From: an uncultured Eubacteriales bacterium
GTDB lineage: Bacteria; Bacillota_I; Bacilli_A; RF39; UBA660
Length of the DNA: 48,536 bases
Assembly: GCA_900313815.1 (NCBI GenBank)
Contig: OMST01000056.1
Location: forward strand, 1 to 48,536
Direction of reading: 5' to 3'
A program made the position numbers and the translations under genes. Under the pieces are notes generated by a model. The model was not told the origin of the DNA. It made no database searches and was given only the letters and a program-made list of their open reading frames with translations. Shown piece after piece: positions 34,984 through 43,054 of this stretch (its first letter is position 1; each line of letters begins with the position of its first letter).

Positions 34984-36903
34984 ATGAATATAAAAAAGAG
35001 TAAGAAAAGTGTGAATTTTATTCCATATTTATTTTTAATAGCATTCGTATGTGGTGCCTACTTATATTTAAATACATTTGGTAGAAAAATAAACACATTA
35101 GATTATAATGAATTAACTAAAGAATTAGCTAATAATAATGTTACTGAATTGGACGTAACTCCAAAATCTAGTTCTGGTATTTATCTTATTACTGGTAAAT
35201 TAAATGGGTACAAAAAAACAGAAATATTTAGTGTTAGTGTTCCATATACTGATACAGTTATTTCTTCAATATATTCTTATGCCGAAAGTAATAATTTAAA
35301 AGTAACTACTAATAGTAATCCAGAAAATAGTATTTGGTTAACAATATTATTTAATGTGGTTCCTTTTATTATGATAGGTGCATTATTATATGTAATGTTT
35401 ATTAAATTAGGAAATAATGGAAAAGGAACTTTTGATTTTGGTAAAAGTAGAGCAAAATTATCTGAAAATGGTGGTACTAAAACATTTAAAGATGTTGCCG
35501 GATTGAAAGAAGAAAAAGAAGAAGTTCAAGAATTAATTGATTTCCTAAAAAGTCCAAAGAAATTCACTAAGATGGGTGCTAGAATTCCTAAAGGAGTATT
35601 ATTAGTTGGTCCTCCAGGAACTGGTAAAACTTTATTAGCAAAGGCAGTCGCTGGTGAAGCAGGAGTTCCATTCTTTTATATAAGTGGTTCTGACTTTGTA
35701 GAGTTATTTGTAGGCGTTGGTGCTTCTCGTGTAAGAGATATGTTCAAACAAGCTAAACAAACAGCCCCATGTTTAATATTTATTGATGAAATAGATGCAG
35801 TTGGACGTGAAAGAGGAACGGGTTTAGGTGGTGGACATGATGAGAGAGAGCAGACATTAAACCAATTATTATCTGAAATGGATGGTTTTGGTGAAAATGA
35901 AGGTATAATTATTATTGCTGCAACAAATAGACCAGATGTACTAGATCCTGCATTACTTCGTCCAGGTAGATTTGATAGACAGGTTACAGTTAATAGACCA
36001 GATGTTAGAGAAAGAGAAGAAATATTAAAAGTACATGCTAAAAATAAAATATTATCTCCTTCAGTAAAACTTAAGAATATTGCTGAAAGAACACCTGGAT
36101 ATTCTGGAGCAGATTTAGAGAATTTATTAAATGAAGCTGCTTTATTAGCAGTTAGAAGAAACAAAAATGCTATTACTATGGATGAAATAGATGAAGCAAG
36201 TGATAGAGTATTAATGGGTCCTGCTAAAACGAGTAGAAAAGTAACTGATTATGAGAAAAAAATTGTTTCTTATCATGAAGCTGGACATGCTGTTTCTGGT
36301 ATAGTTCTTCCAAATGGAGAAGAAGTACATAAAGTTACAATTATTCCTCGTGGTATGGCAGGTGGATATACTCAAATGTTACCAAGAGAAGAAAGAACAT
36401 TAGTTTATACTAAAGATGATCTTGAAGCACAAATAACAACTTTATTATCTGGTCGTGTTAGTGAAGAAATGTTTATGAAAGAAATTTCTACTGGAGCATC
36501 AGATGATTTCAAAAAAGCTACTAAGATAGCTAGAAGTATGGTAACAGAATATGGTATGAGTTCTCTAGGACCTGTTCAGCTAGAACACAGAAGTGAAAGT
36601 GTATTTTTAGGAAGAGATTATAATCAAACTAAGAATTTCTCTGATCAAGTAGCTTTAAGAATAGATGAAGAAGTTAAAAAAATAATAGATCAATGCTATA
36701 AACGTTCTGAAGACATTCTTAAAAAATATAAAAAGTTAGTTGATATTTTAGCTGATACATTATATACAAAAGAAACTTTAACAAAAGAAGAAATATATGA
36801 TATAGTAGAAGCTAATAGTGATTTAAAAGTTAACAGGGATGATAATGAGGAACAAGATGAATCAACTAATAAAAAAACTAAAGTAGAAGAAAAAAATAAT
36901 TAG
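34984..36903 (+). CDS. ftsH: ATP-dependent zinc metalloprotease FtsH
   Basis: 639 residues. Two membrane spans (about 13-28 and 115-138), AAA domain with Walker A GPPGTGKT (209-216), [13 protein letters not shown], second region of homology with RPGRFDRQ, and zinc motif HEAGH (431-435). Degrades misfolded membrane proteins and regulators; in Bacillus it is needed for sporulation initiation. Acidic C-terminal tail. AGGAAGAAG before ATG. Confidence 0.98.
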   Translation: MNIKKSKKSVNFIPYLFLIAFVCGAYLYLNTFGRKINTLDYNELTKELANNNVTELDVTPKSSSGIYLITGKLNGYKKTEIFSVSVPYTDTVISSIYSYAESNNLKVTTNSNPENSIWLTILFNVVPFIMIGALLYVMFIKLGNNGKGTFDFGKSRAKLSENGGTKTFKDVAGLKEEKEEVQELIDFLKSPKKFTKMGARIPKGVLLVGPPGTGKTLLAKAVAGEAGVPFFYISGSDFVELFVGVGASRVRDMFKQAKQTAPCLIFIDEIDAVGRERGTGLGGGHDEREQTLNQLLSEMDGFGENEGIIIIAATNRPDVLDPALLRPGRFDRQVTVNRPDVREREEILKVHAKNKILSPSVKLKNIAERTPGYSGADLENLLNEAALLAVRRNKNAITMDEIDEASDRVLMGPAKTSRKVTDYEKKIVSYHEAGHAVSGIVLPNGEEVHKVTIIPRGMAGGYTQMLPREERTLVYTKDDLEAQITTLLSGRVSEEMFMKEISTGASDDFKKATKIARSMVTEYGMSSLGPVQLEHRSESVFLGRDYNQTKNFSDQVALRIDEEVKKIIDQCYKRSEDILKKYKKLVDILADTLYTKETLTKEEIYDIVEANSDLKVNRDDNEEQDESTNKKTKVEEKNN

Positions 36904-36931
36904 AAGATTGATTTTTTATCAATCTTCTTTT
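36902..36931 (+). terminator. Terminator after ftsH
   Basis: AGAAGATTGAT, loop TTTTT, ATCAATCTTCT, then T residues: an 11-bp stem. Confidence 0.88.
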
Positions 36932-36957
36932 AATATATAATTATAGAAGGTGGAAAT

Positions 36958-37851
36958 ATGAAAGATAAAACTTTATTAATTTTAGCTGCTGGTATGGGAA
37001 GCAGATTTGGTGGATTAAAACAAGCTGAAAAGTTTGGACCTAATGGAGAATACATTATAGATTATTCTATATATGATGCGATAAGAGCGGGTTTTAACAA
37101 AGTGGTTTTTATTATAAAAGAAGAAAACTATGATTTATTTAGGGATACAGTTGGTAAAAGAGTAGAAAACCATATTAAAGTAGAATATGTTTTTCAAAAT
37201 TTTGATAATGTTCCAGAGGAATATGAAATCCCTAGTAGTAGGGTTAAACCATTAGGCACTGCGCATGCTGTATTATGTGCAAAAAATGTTATTCATGAGC
37301 CTTTTTTGATGATTAATTCTGATGATTTTTATGGTTATGATGCATTTAAAGTTGCAAGTGAATTTTTAGATAATAATAAAAATGAAATTGCAATTGTTGG
37401 ATATAATGTAGAAAATACTATTACTGAAAATGGAGCTGTTAAAAGAGGAGTTATGAAAACTATGAATGGTAAACTATTGGAAATAGTTGAAAGTAGCATT
37501 GAAAAACAAAATGGAAAAATATATGCAACTCCACTTGGAACAACCAATATTAAAGAGATAAGTAGCGATACAAAAGTTTCTATGAATATGATTGCATTTT
37601 TACCGTCTTTCTTTGATTTAATTGATAAATATTTTGAAAGTTTTTTAAGACATAGTGATTTAGAAAAAGATGAATATCTAATTCCAGACTTAATAACGAA
37701 AGCTGTTGATACTGGGGCATATTCGGTTAAAATAATAGATACTATAGCAAAATGGGTAGGAGTTACTTATAAAGAAGATAAAGAAAGCGTTATAAATTAT
37801 TTAAATAAATTAATAGAAGATGGAGAATATAAAAAAGACTTATGGGGTTAA
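36958..37851 (+). CDS. Nucleotidyltransferase (sugar-phosphate type)
   Basis: 297 residues. NTP_transferase fold: LLILAAGMGSRFGGLKQ (nucleotide-binding signature), PLGTAHAVLCAKN and INSDDFYG (metal-binding Asp). Probably forms NDP-sugars or a polar headgroup for surface glycans; substrate not deducible. AGAAGGTGG before ATG. Stands alone after ftsH. Confidence 0.82.
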   Translation: MKDKTLLILAAGMGSRFGGLKQAEKFGPNGEYIIDYSIYDAIRAGFNKVVFIIKEENYDLFRDTVGKRVENHIKVEYVFQNFDNVPEEYEIPSSRVKPLGTAHAVLCAKNVIHEPFLMINSDDFYGYDAFKVASEFLDNNKNEIAIVGYNVENTITENGAVKRGVMKTMNGKLLEIVESSIEKQNGKIYATPLGTTNIKEISSDTKVSMNMIAFLPSFFDLIDKYFESFLRHSDLEKDEYLIPDLITKAVDTGAYSVKIIDTIAKWVGVTYKEDKESVINYLNKLIEDGEYKKDLWG

Positions 37852-37867
37852 AGCCTTATCTTTTATA

Positions 37868-37896
37868 TTGATATAAAAAAATAATTGTTGTAAAAT
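37868..37896 (+). promoter_or_regulatory. tsaB operon promoter
   Basis: TTGATA (37868-37873), 17-bp spacer, TAAAAT (37891-37896), about 25 bases before tsaB. Confidence 0.7.
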
Positions 37897-37919
37897 ACAT
37901 TAGGAAATGGGGCTTTAAT

Positions 37920-38471
37920 ATGATATTATTTATAGATACTCATGATGAATTAATAACTATTGCTGTTAAAACTAAGGATGATTTGTTTATTAAAACTAAA
38001 ATAAGCGAATATAGTCATTCTATTTTTACTATGCCTATGATTGAGGAAATATTTAATGAAAATAACTTAAATATTAAAGATCTAAATAAAATAATAGTTG
38101 TAAATGGACCAGGTAGTTTTACAGGTATTAGAATAGGATTATCGATTGCTAAAACAATGGCTTATGCATTAAATATTAAAATAAATACAATATCTAGTTT
38201 AAAAGCATATATGATAAGTGATTCTAATAATGATGATAAAATGGTTGTTATAAATGATAATAAAGGTTCTTATATTTATGCTGTTTCAAAAGATAATAAG
38301 GTAATATTAGAAGAACAATATATTTATGAAAATCATTATAATTATAGAGAAGTAGAACATAAATTAGATATAAATAAAATAATAGATTATTGTGATAAAC
38401 TTAAAAGTGAAAATCCTCATCATATTAAAGCAAATTATATTAAGAAAATTGAGGTAGAAAATAATGATTGA
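37920..38471 (+). CDS. tsaB: tRNA threonylcarbamoyladenosine protein TsaB
   Basis: 183 residues. ASKHA fold: LFIDTHDELITIAV, VNGPGSFTGIRIGLSIAKTMAYAL (signature) and a short C-terminal region ending IKANYIKKIEVE. Scaffold partner of TsaD in making t6A37 in ANN-decoding tRNAs. About 40-50 residues shorter than usual, through trimming of the C-terminal half. Overlaps rimI by eight bases. Confidence 0.93.
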   Translation: MILFIDTHDELITIAVKTKDDLFIKTKISEYSHSIFTMPMIEEIFNENNLNIKDLNKIIVVNGPGSFTGIRIGLSIAKTMAYALNIKINTISSLKAYMISDSNNDDKMVVINDNKGSYIYAVSKDNKVILEEQYIYENHYNYREVEHKLDINKIIDYCDKLKSENPHHIKANYIKKIEVENND

Positions 38472-38799
38472 AAAAGAAAAATTAAGTGATACTGATTCTA
38501 TATATAATTATTATGACGGCAATAAAATATTAGGATATTTAGAAATAAGGTTAGTAGATGGAGTAATAGATATAATGAATTTATTCGTTAATGAAGAAAA
38601 TAGACATCAAAAGATCGGAACTTTATTAATGAATGAAATGATTAATAAAGAAGAATATAATAAGATAATGTTAGAGGTTAATGAAAAAAATTCTATAGCT
38701 ATTAAACTATATACTAAACTTGGTTTTAAAGAAATAAGTGTTAGAGATAGGTATTATGGTGAAGACACAGCAATTATTATGGAGAAGGTGAAGATGTGA
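38464..38799 (+). CDS. rimI: GNAT N-acetyltransferase, RimI-like
   Basis: 111 residues. Acetyl-CoA loop reads ENRHQKIGTLLMNEMI (Q/R-x-x-G-x-G/A), followed by LEVNEKNSIAIKLYTKLGFKEISVRDRYY, typical of RimI, which acetylates ribosomal protein S18. The tsaB-rimI-tsaD order supports the call. Short version lacking the first strand region. Confidence 0.85.
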   Translation: MIEKEKLSDTDSIYNYYDGNKILGYLEIRLVDGVIDIMNLFVNEENRHQKIGTLLMNEMINKEEYNKIMLEVNEKNSIAIKLYTKLGFKEISVRDRYYGEDTAIIMEKVKM

Positions 38800-39806
38800 A
38801 AGATATATATATATTAGCAATTGAATCTTCTTGTGATGAAACTAGTGTAAGTATTATTAAAAATGGTTATGAAGATGTTTCAACAGTAATTAATACTCAA
38901 ATAGATGTTCATACTAAATACGGTGGTGTAGTTCCGGAAGTAGCAAGCAGATTACATTTAGAAAATATAACAATGGTAATTGATGAATGCTTATCAAGAG
39001 CAAAAATGAAATTGGATGATATAGACGCTTTTGCATGTACTTATGCTCCTGGATTACTAGGTAGTTTATTAGTTGGCGTTGAAGCTACTAAAGTATTATC
39101 ATTCATATATAAGAAACCATTCATAGCGGTAAATCATATGATGGGACATATTTGTGCTAACATGATTGGCAATAAACTTGAATATCCGTTATTATCATTA
39201 ATAATATCAGGTGGTCATACTGATTTAATATTAATGGAAAGTGAAAGCAAATTTAAATATTTAGGTCAAACATTAGATGATGCAATAGGAGAAGCATATG
39301 ATAAAGTTGCAAGAATATTATCTTTGCCTTATCCTGGGGGACCTAATGTAGAAAAATATGCATTAGAAGGGAAGCCATCATATAATATGCCTAAATTAAT
39401 GGATGATGGATCATATAATTTCAGTTTCAGTGGTATAAAGAGTCATGTCAATAATATTGCTCATAATGCTATGCAAAGAAATGAAGAAATTAACAAATAT
39501 GATTTAGCATGTTCATTTCAAGAGTGCGTTACTAAAAATCTAATAGAAAAAACAAAAAAAGCACTAAAAGATTATAATTTAAAAACTTTATTAATTAGCG
39601 GTGGTGTTGCGAGTAATTCTCATATAAGAAATTCTTTAAAAGAAATGTGTGATTCTATAGGTGTTGAAATGCATGTTCCACCTAAAAAATATTGCACAGA
39701 TAATGCTGCAATGATAGGAGCGGCTGCATATATATTATATAAAAATAAAAAGTTTTCTAAATTAGATATTAATGCTAAAAGCACAGTTCAACTAAAAAGT
39801 TTATAA
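38796..39806 (+). CDS. tsaD: tRNA N6-adenosine threonylcarbamoyltransferase TsaD
   Basis: 336 residues. ESSCDETSVS N-terminus, metal ligands His114 and His118 (NHMMGH), SGGHTDL, GEAYDKVARIL, PGGPNVEK, and SGGVASNSHIR. Final enzyme of t6A synthesis with TsaB and TsaE. Starts within the rimI stop. Ends before a bidirectional terminator. Confidence 0.98.
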   Translation: MKDIYILAIESSCDETSVSIIKNGYEDVSTVINTQIDVHTKYGGVVPEVASRLHLENITMVIDECLSRAKMKLDDIDAFACTYAPGLLGSLLVGVEATKVLSFIYKKPFIAVNHMMGHICANMIGNKLEYPLLSLIISGGHTDLILMESESKFKYLGQTLDDAIGEAYDKVARILSLPYPGGPNVEKYALEGKPSYNMPKLMDDGSYNFSFSGIKSHVNNIAHNAMQRNEEINKYDLACSFQECVTKNLIEKTKKALKDYNLKTLLISGGVASNSHIRNSLKEMCDSIGVEMHVPPKKYCTDNAAMIGAAAYILYKNKKFSKLDINAKSTVQLKSL

Positions 39807-39835
39807 AAAAAAATAAGAGAAATCTTATTTTTTTA
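39806..39835. terminator. Bidirectional terminator between tsaD and the DUF4282-like gene
   Basis: AAATAAGA, loop GAAA, TCTTATTT flanked by A and T runs, so it works on both strands for the converging genes. Confidence 0.85.
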
Positions 39836-40238
39836 GTTTCTTATTAATTTCAGATACATTTTCGTGTATTGATAACAATACTAATGAAAATTCATAAGTA
39901 ACTCTTAATGCTAAATTTCCAAGTAACAATATACACAAGAATAATAAGAAATTAGAAATAACAGCAAAAGATGCTAATGTTAAGAAAATAGCTGAAATCA
40001 TATAAGAGATTTTTAAAATTTCAGTGATATATAGCTTTTTGAATTTAACAAAATCATAAAGCCAAGCCATAAATCCTTTATATTTACTAGAATTCTTTTC
40101 AGAGAAAATAGTAAAGTATAAGCATAGCCCTCCAATTACAGCAATTACTCCAGCAATAATAATCCAAATATAACCATTGCCATTAGATGCAGCTTGATTA
40201 TATGGATATACTGGAACTCCTAATCCATCTAATCTCAT
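39825..40238 (-). CDS. DUF4282-like membrane protein
   Basis: 137 residues from ATG 40236-40238, with TAGGAGGT upstream. One span near residues 24-43 and two more in the C-terminal half, which ends GNLALRVTYEFSLVLLSIHENVSEI; the R-x-x-x-E and I-x-E-N pattern matches DUF4282. Function unknown. The N-terminal Pro/Asn/Gly-rich stretch (GVPVYPYNQAASNGNG) is low complexity. Confidence 0.65.
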   Translation of the reverse strand: MRLDGLGVPVYPYNQAASNGNGYIWIIIAGVIAVIGGLCLYFTIFSEKNSSKYKGFMAWLYDFVKFKKLYITEILKISYMISAIFLTLASFAVISNFLLFLCILLLGNLALRVTYEFSLVLLSIHENVSEINKKLKK

Positions 40239-40272
40239 AAGTTTACCTCCTAATAATATATTAACATAAAAA

Positions 40273-40300
40273 TAAAAAAAATAGTATATACAAATACTAC
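40273..40300 (-). terminator. Terminator after the GT2 gene
   Basis: Minus strand TAGTAT, 6-base loop, ATACTA, then eight T. Confidence 0.7.
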
Positions 40301-40305
40301 TTTTT

Positions 40306-41217
40306 TTATAAAATATCTTCATCAAATCCTAATTTCCTTTTAGAAATAAATATGGGTCTATTTTTTGCTTCATTATAAGTTTTACCTAAATACTCGCCTA
40401 AAATGCCTATAAATATTAAGTGTATACCTCCAAGGAAAAGAATAATGCATATTATAGGAGAATACCCAATAGTAGCAACACCTTTTATTATAATTTTAAT
40501 AATAATAGCAATTAAGTATAAAAAAGATATTATGCTAATGAATAGTCCAGTCCATGTGGCAGCCCTTAGAGGTTTAGAATTTATTAAGGCATCAAACAAA
40601 TAATTAAATGGTATTTTTTTACTTTTTATAGATTTACTATTTTCAACATCATAATAATCATAATATGTATTAAATCCAATATAGCTAAATATTCCTTTTG
40701 TAAACCTGTTTTTTTCACTTATTTTATTTATAGCTAATACAACATTCCTTCGAAACATTCTAAAGTCTGAAGCACCTTCTATAATTTCTAGATTAGACAT
40801 CTTTTTAATTAATTTATAAAACAAATGTTGAAAAAATTTTTTCTTTTTTTGCTTTTGACACATACATATAGAATCATATTCAGAGTTTTCTTTTAAAAAA
40901 TTATACATCTTTAATAGATAATTTAAATTTTGTTTATTATCTACATCTATTATGCATGCAATTTTAGCTTTTGAATATTGAAGTCCAGCGTACATAGCAG
41001 CTTCTTTTCCAAAATTTCTTGAAAAACTAATTACTTTAATATTATTATCATTTGTTTTATATATTTCTTCTAATTCTTCAAATGTTTTATCAGTTGATCC
41101 ATCATCAATAAATATATAGTTATGTTTAATATCTTTTAATATTTTCTGTGTTTCATTATAAAAATTTTTAATATTACCTTCTTCATTATAAGTAGGTATA
41201 ATAATATCTAATTCCAT
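40306..41217 (-). CDS. GT2-family glycosyltransferase, GtrB/DPM1-like
   Basis: 303 residues. DIIIPTYNEEGNIK, YIFIDDGSTDKTFE, ISFSRNFGKEAAMYAGL and a cytosolic catalytic domain followed by two C-terminal membrane helices (about 218-240 and 250-275): the layout of polyprenyl-phosphate glycosyltransferases such as GtrB. The usual DADLQ-x-P motif reads DVDNKQN, so the metal-binding D-x-D is kept in shifted form. Probably transfers a sugar to undecaprenyl phosphate for surface glycan decoration. Confidence 0.88.
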   Translation of the reverse strand: MELDIIIPTYNEEGNIKNFYNETQKILKDIKHNYIFIDDGSTDKTFEELEEIYKTNDNNIKVISFSRNFGKEAAMYAGLQYSKAKIACIIDVDNKQNLNYLLKMYNFLKENSEYDSICMCQKQKKKKFFQHLFYKLIKKMSNLEIIEGASDFRMFRRNVVLAINKISEKNRFTKGIFSYIGFNTYYDYYDVENSKSIKSKKIPFNYLFDALINSKPLRAATWTGLFISIISFLYLIAIIIKIIIKGVATIGYSPIICIILFLGGIHLIFIGILGEYLGKTYNEAKNRPIFISKRKLGFDEDIL

Positions 41218-41287
41218 TTTTAATACTCCTATTAAAAACCCCTTAAAATCATTGTATCATTATTTTAATATAAATTAAATAACTAAC

Positions 41288-41316
41288 TTGTATTTTAATA
41301 TTTAAATAGTTATAAT
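41288..41316 (+). promoter_or_regulatory. Promoter of the ABC exporter gene
   Basis: TTGTAT (41288-41293), 17-bp spacer, TATAAT (41311-41316). Confidence 0.75.
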
Positions 41317-41334
41317 TATTATAATAGGAGATAT

Positions 41335-43011
41335 ATGAAAGAATTTAACAAGAAAATATTAAGAAAAACTGGTAAAGAAATAGGATTAGAATTCTTTGTA
41401 TGCATAGTTTTAAGAGCATGCTTATTGATTATTCCAATATTATATAGCGAAATGATTAGTTTCGTATCTTTATCATTGTTTCAAAAAGCTATTCATATAT
41501 TAATTATATATATTGTGGTTATTACAATTTATAAACTGTTTGATTTTTTTAGACAATATACATATTACTATGTATATAACAAATTGTATAAAGAATGGAC
41601 TACTGTAGGCATGCAGTATACATATAAAAATTCTATATTTAGTTTATCTAGATTTTCTTCTGGAGAATATCTTAATATAATGAATAATGATATAGATATA
41701 ATATGCACATTCTTTTCAAATTCTATATATAGAATTATTCAAATATGTGAATTAGTATTTATATTTTATTACTTTTTTACTATAAATACTGCTTTGTTTA
41801 TTACTACTTTATCAGCATCTTTAATAGTGTTAATGTTCATAATTATGTGCAGTGATAAAGTACAAGAATTTAATCAAAATAAAAAAGATTCATATGATAA
41901 AAAAACAAGCACTATAAGTGATATATTTAGTGGTATTAAAGAAATAAAAGGATTTAATATAGGTAAAAAGATTAATAATAGAGCATTACTTGACACTAAT
42001 AAATGGACAAGTGATAATGCTAAATACTCTACAACATATAATTCAGTAAATATAATAAGTGTATATTTTTTAGAAACTTTAAGACTTTTATTATTAATAT
42101 ATGGTGTTTATCAAATATCACATGGAAATATGGAAGTAGGAATACTTGTAATAATATATAGTTATTATCAAAAATTGATTGATAATTTCTCTCTAGTAAC
42201 AACATTAAACTTAGAATATCGTAATCTTAAAATATCTATGAAAAGAATTAATAAATTATTTGAATATGCTAATGAAGGAAAAAACAATTTATTAGAAGTT
42301 AAAAACATAGAAGGAAAAATAGAATTTAAAAATATATTATATGGATATAGGCATGATCCTGTATTAAATGATTTTTCTTTAACACTAGAACCAAATAAAA
42401 TGTATGCTATAACTGGTAAAACAGGAAGTGGTAAAACGGGTGTTGTAGATTTATTATTAAAGATGAATAGGCAATTGGAAGGTCAAATATTACTAGATGG
42501 AATAGATATTTCTACAATATCGGAAGATTCATATTATAATTTAGTTTCAGTTGCTCGCAAAAGTCCATTTTTCTTTAACTGTAGCATTAAAGATAATTTA
42601 ATGATTCTAGGAACCACTGAGGAAGAAATAATTAATACATGCAAAGAACTAGGATTGCATGATAGAATAATGTCATTAGATAAAGGATATGATACAATTG
42701 TATCTAATGAGAATAAATTATTATCTTCTTCTGATAGAAGACTATTAGCTATAGCAAGAGTATTATTAAAAAATAGTAGAATATTCTTGTTTGATGAAAT
42801 AATTGAAACGTTTGATAAATCTAATAGGGACATTATTATTAGACTATTAAAACAAAAGAAAAAAGAACATACAATTCTAATTATATCTAGAGATACTAAG
42901 ATATTAAAACATATGGATAAAATAATTTTGATGGATAGCGGTAATTTAATAGATACTGGCACTAATGATGAATTATTAAAAAGAAGTAAATTATATAGTG
43001 AAATATGTTAA
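41335..43011 (+). CDS. ABC exporter half-transporter with degenerate ATPase motifs
   Basis: 558 residues. N-terminal six-helix exporter domain (about 15-290) fused to an ATPase domain. Walker A GKTGSGKT (361-368) and Walker B FLFDE (Asp487, Glu488) are intact. But the signature LSGGQ reads LSSSDRR (463-469), the Q-loop Gln is replaced (VARKSPFFF, 406-414) and the switch His is Arg519 (ISRD). It could be the degenerate half of a heterodimer, though no partner gene adjoins, or a homodimer with altered cycle. Substrate unknown. AGGAG before ATG. Confidence 0.9.
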   Translation: MKEFNKKILRKTGKEIGLEFFVCIVLRACLLIIPILYSEMISFVSLSLFQKAIHILIIYIVVITIYKLFDFFRQYTYYYVYNKLYKEWTTVGMQYTYKNSIFSLSRFSSGEYLNIMNNDIDIICTFFSNSIYRIIQICELVFIFYYFFTINTALFITTLSASLIVLMFIIMCSDKVQEFNQNKKDSYDKKTSTISDIFSGIKEIKGFNIGKKINNRALLDTNKWTSDNAKYSTTYNSVNIISVYFLETLRLLLLIYGVYQISHGNMEVGILVIIYSYYQKLIDNFSLVTTLNLEYRNLKISMKRINKLFEYANEGKNNLLEVKNIEGKIEFKNILYGYRHDPVLNDFSLTLEPNKMYAITGKTGSGKTGVVDLLLKMNRQLEGQILLDGIDISTISEDSYYNLVSVARKSPFFFNCSIKDNLMILGTTEEEIINTCKELGLHDRIMSLDKGYDTIVSNENKLLSSSDRRLLAIARVLLKNSRIFLFDEIIETFDKSNRDIIIRLLKQKKKEHTILIISRDTKILKHMDKIILMDSGNLIDTGTNDELLKRSKLYSEIC

Positions 43012-43032
43012 GACCGTATGGTCTTTTTTTTA
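43010..43032 (+). terminator. Terminator after the ABC exporter
   Basis: AAGACC, loop GTAT, GGTCTT, then seven T; the arms are identical to those of the spoVG terminator. Confidence 0.9.
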
Positions 43033-43054
43033 TTTAAGAGAATAAAATTAATTG

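Noticed and set aside
35676-36164. 162-codon frame on the minus strand
   Set aside because: Antisense to the conserved FtsH AAA domain; codon pattern is the mirror of ftsH.
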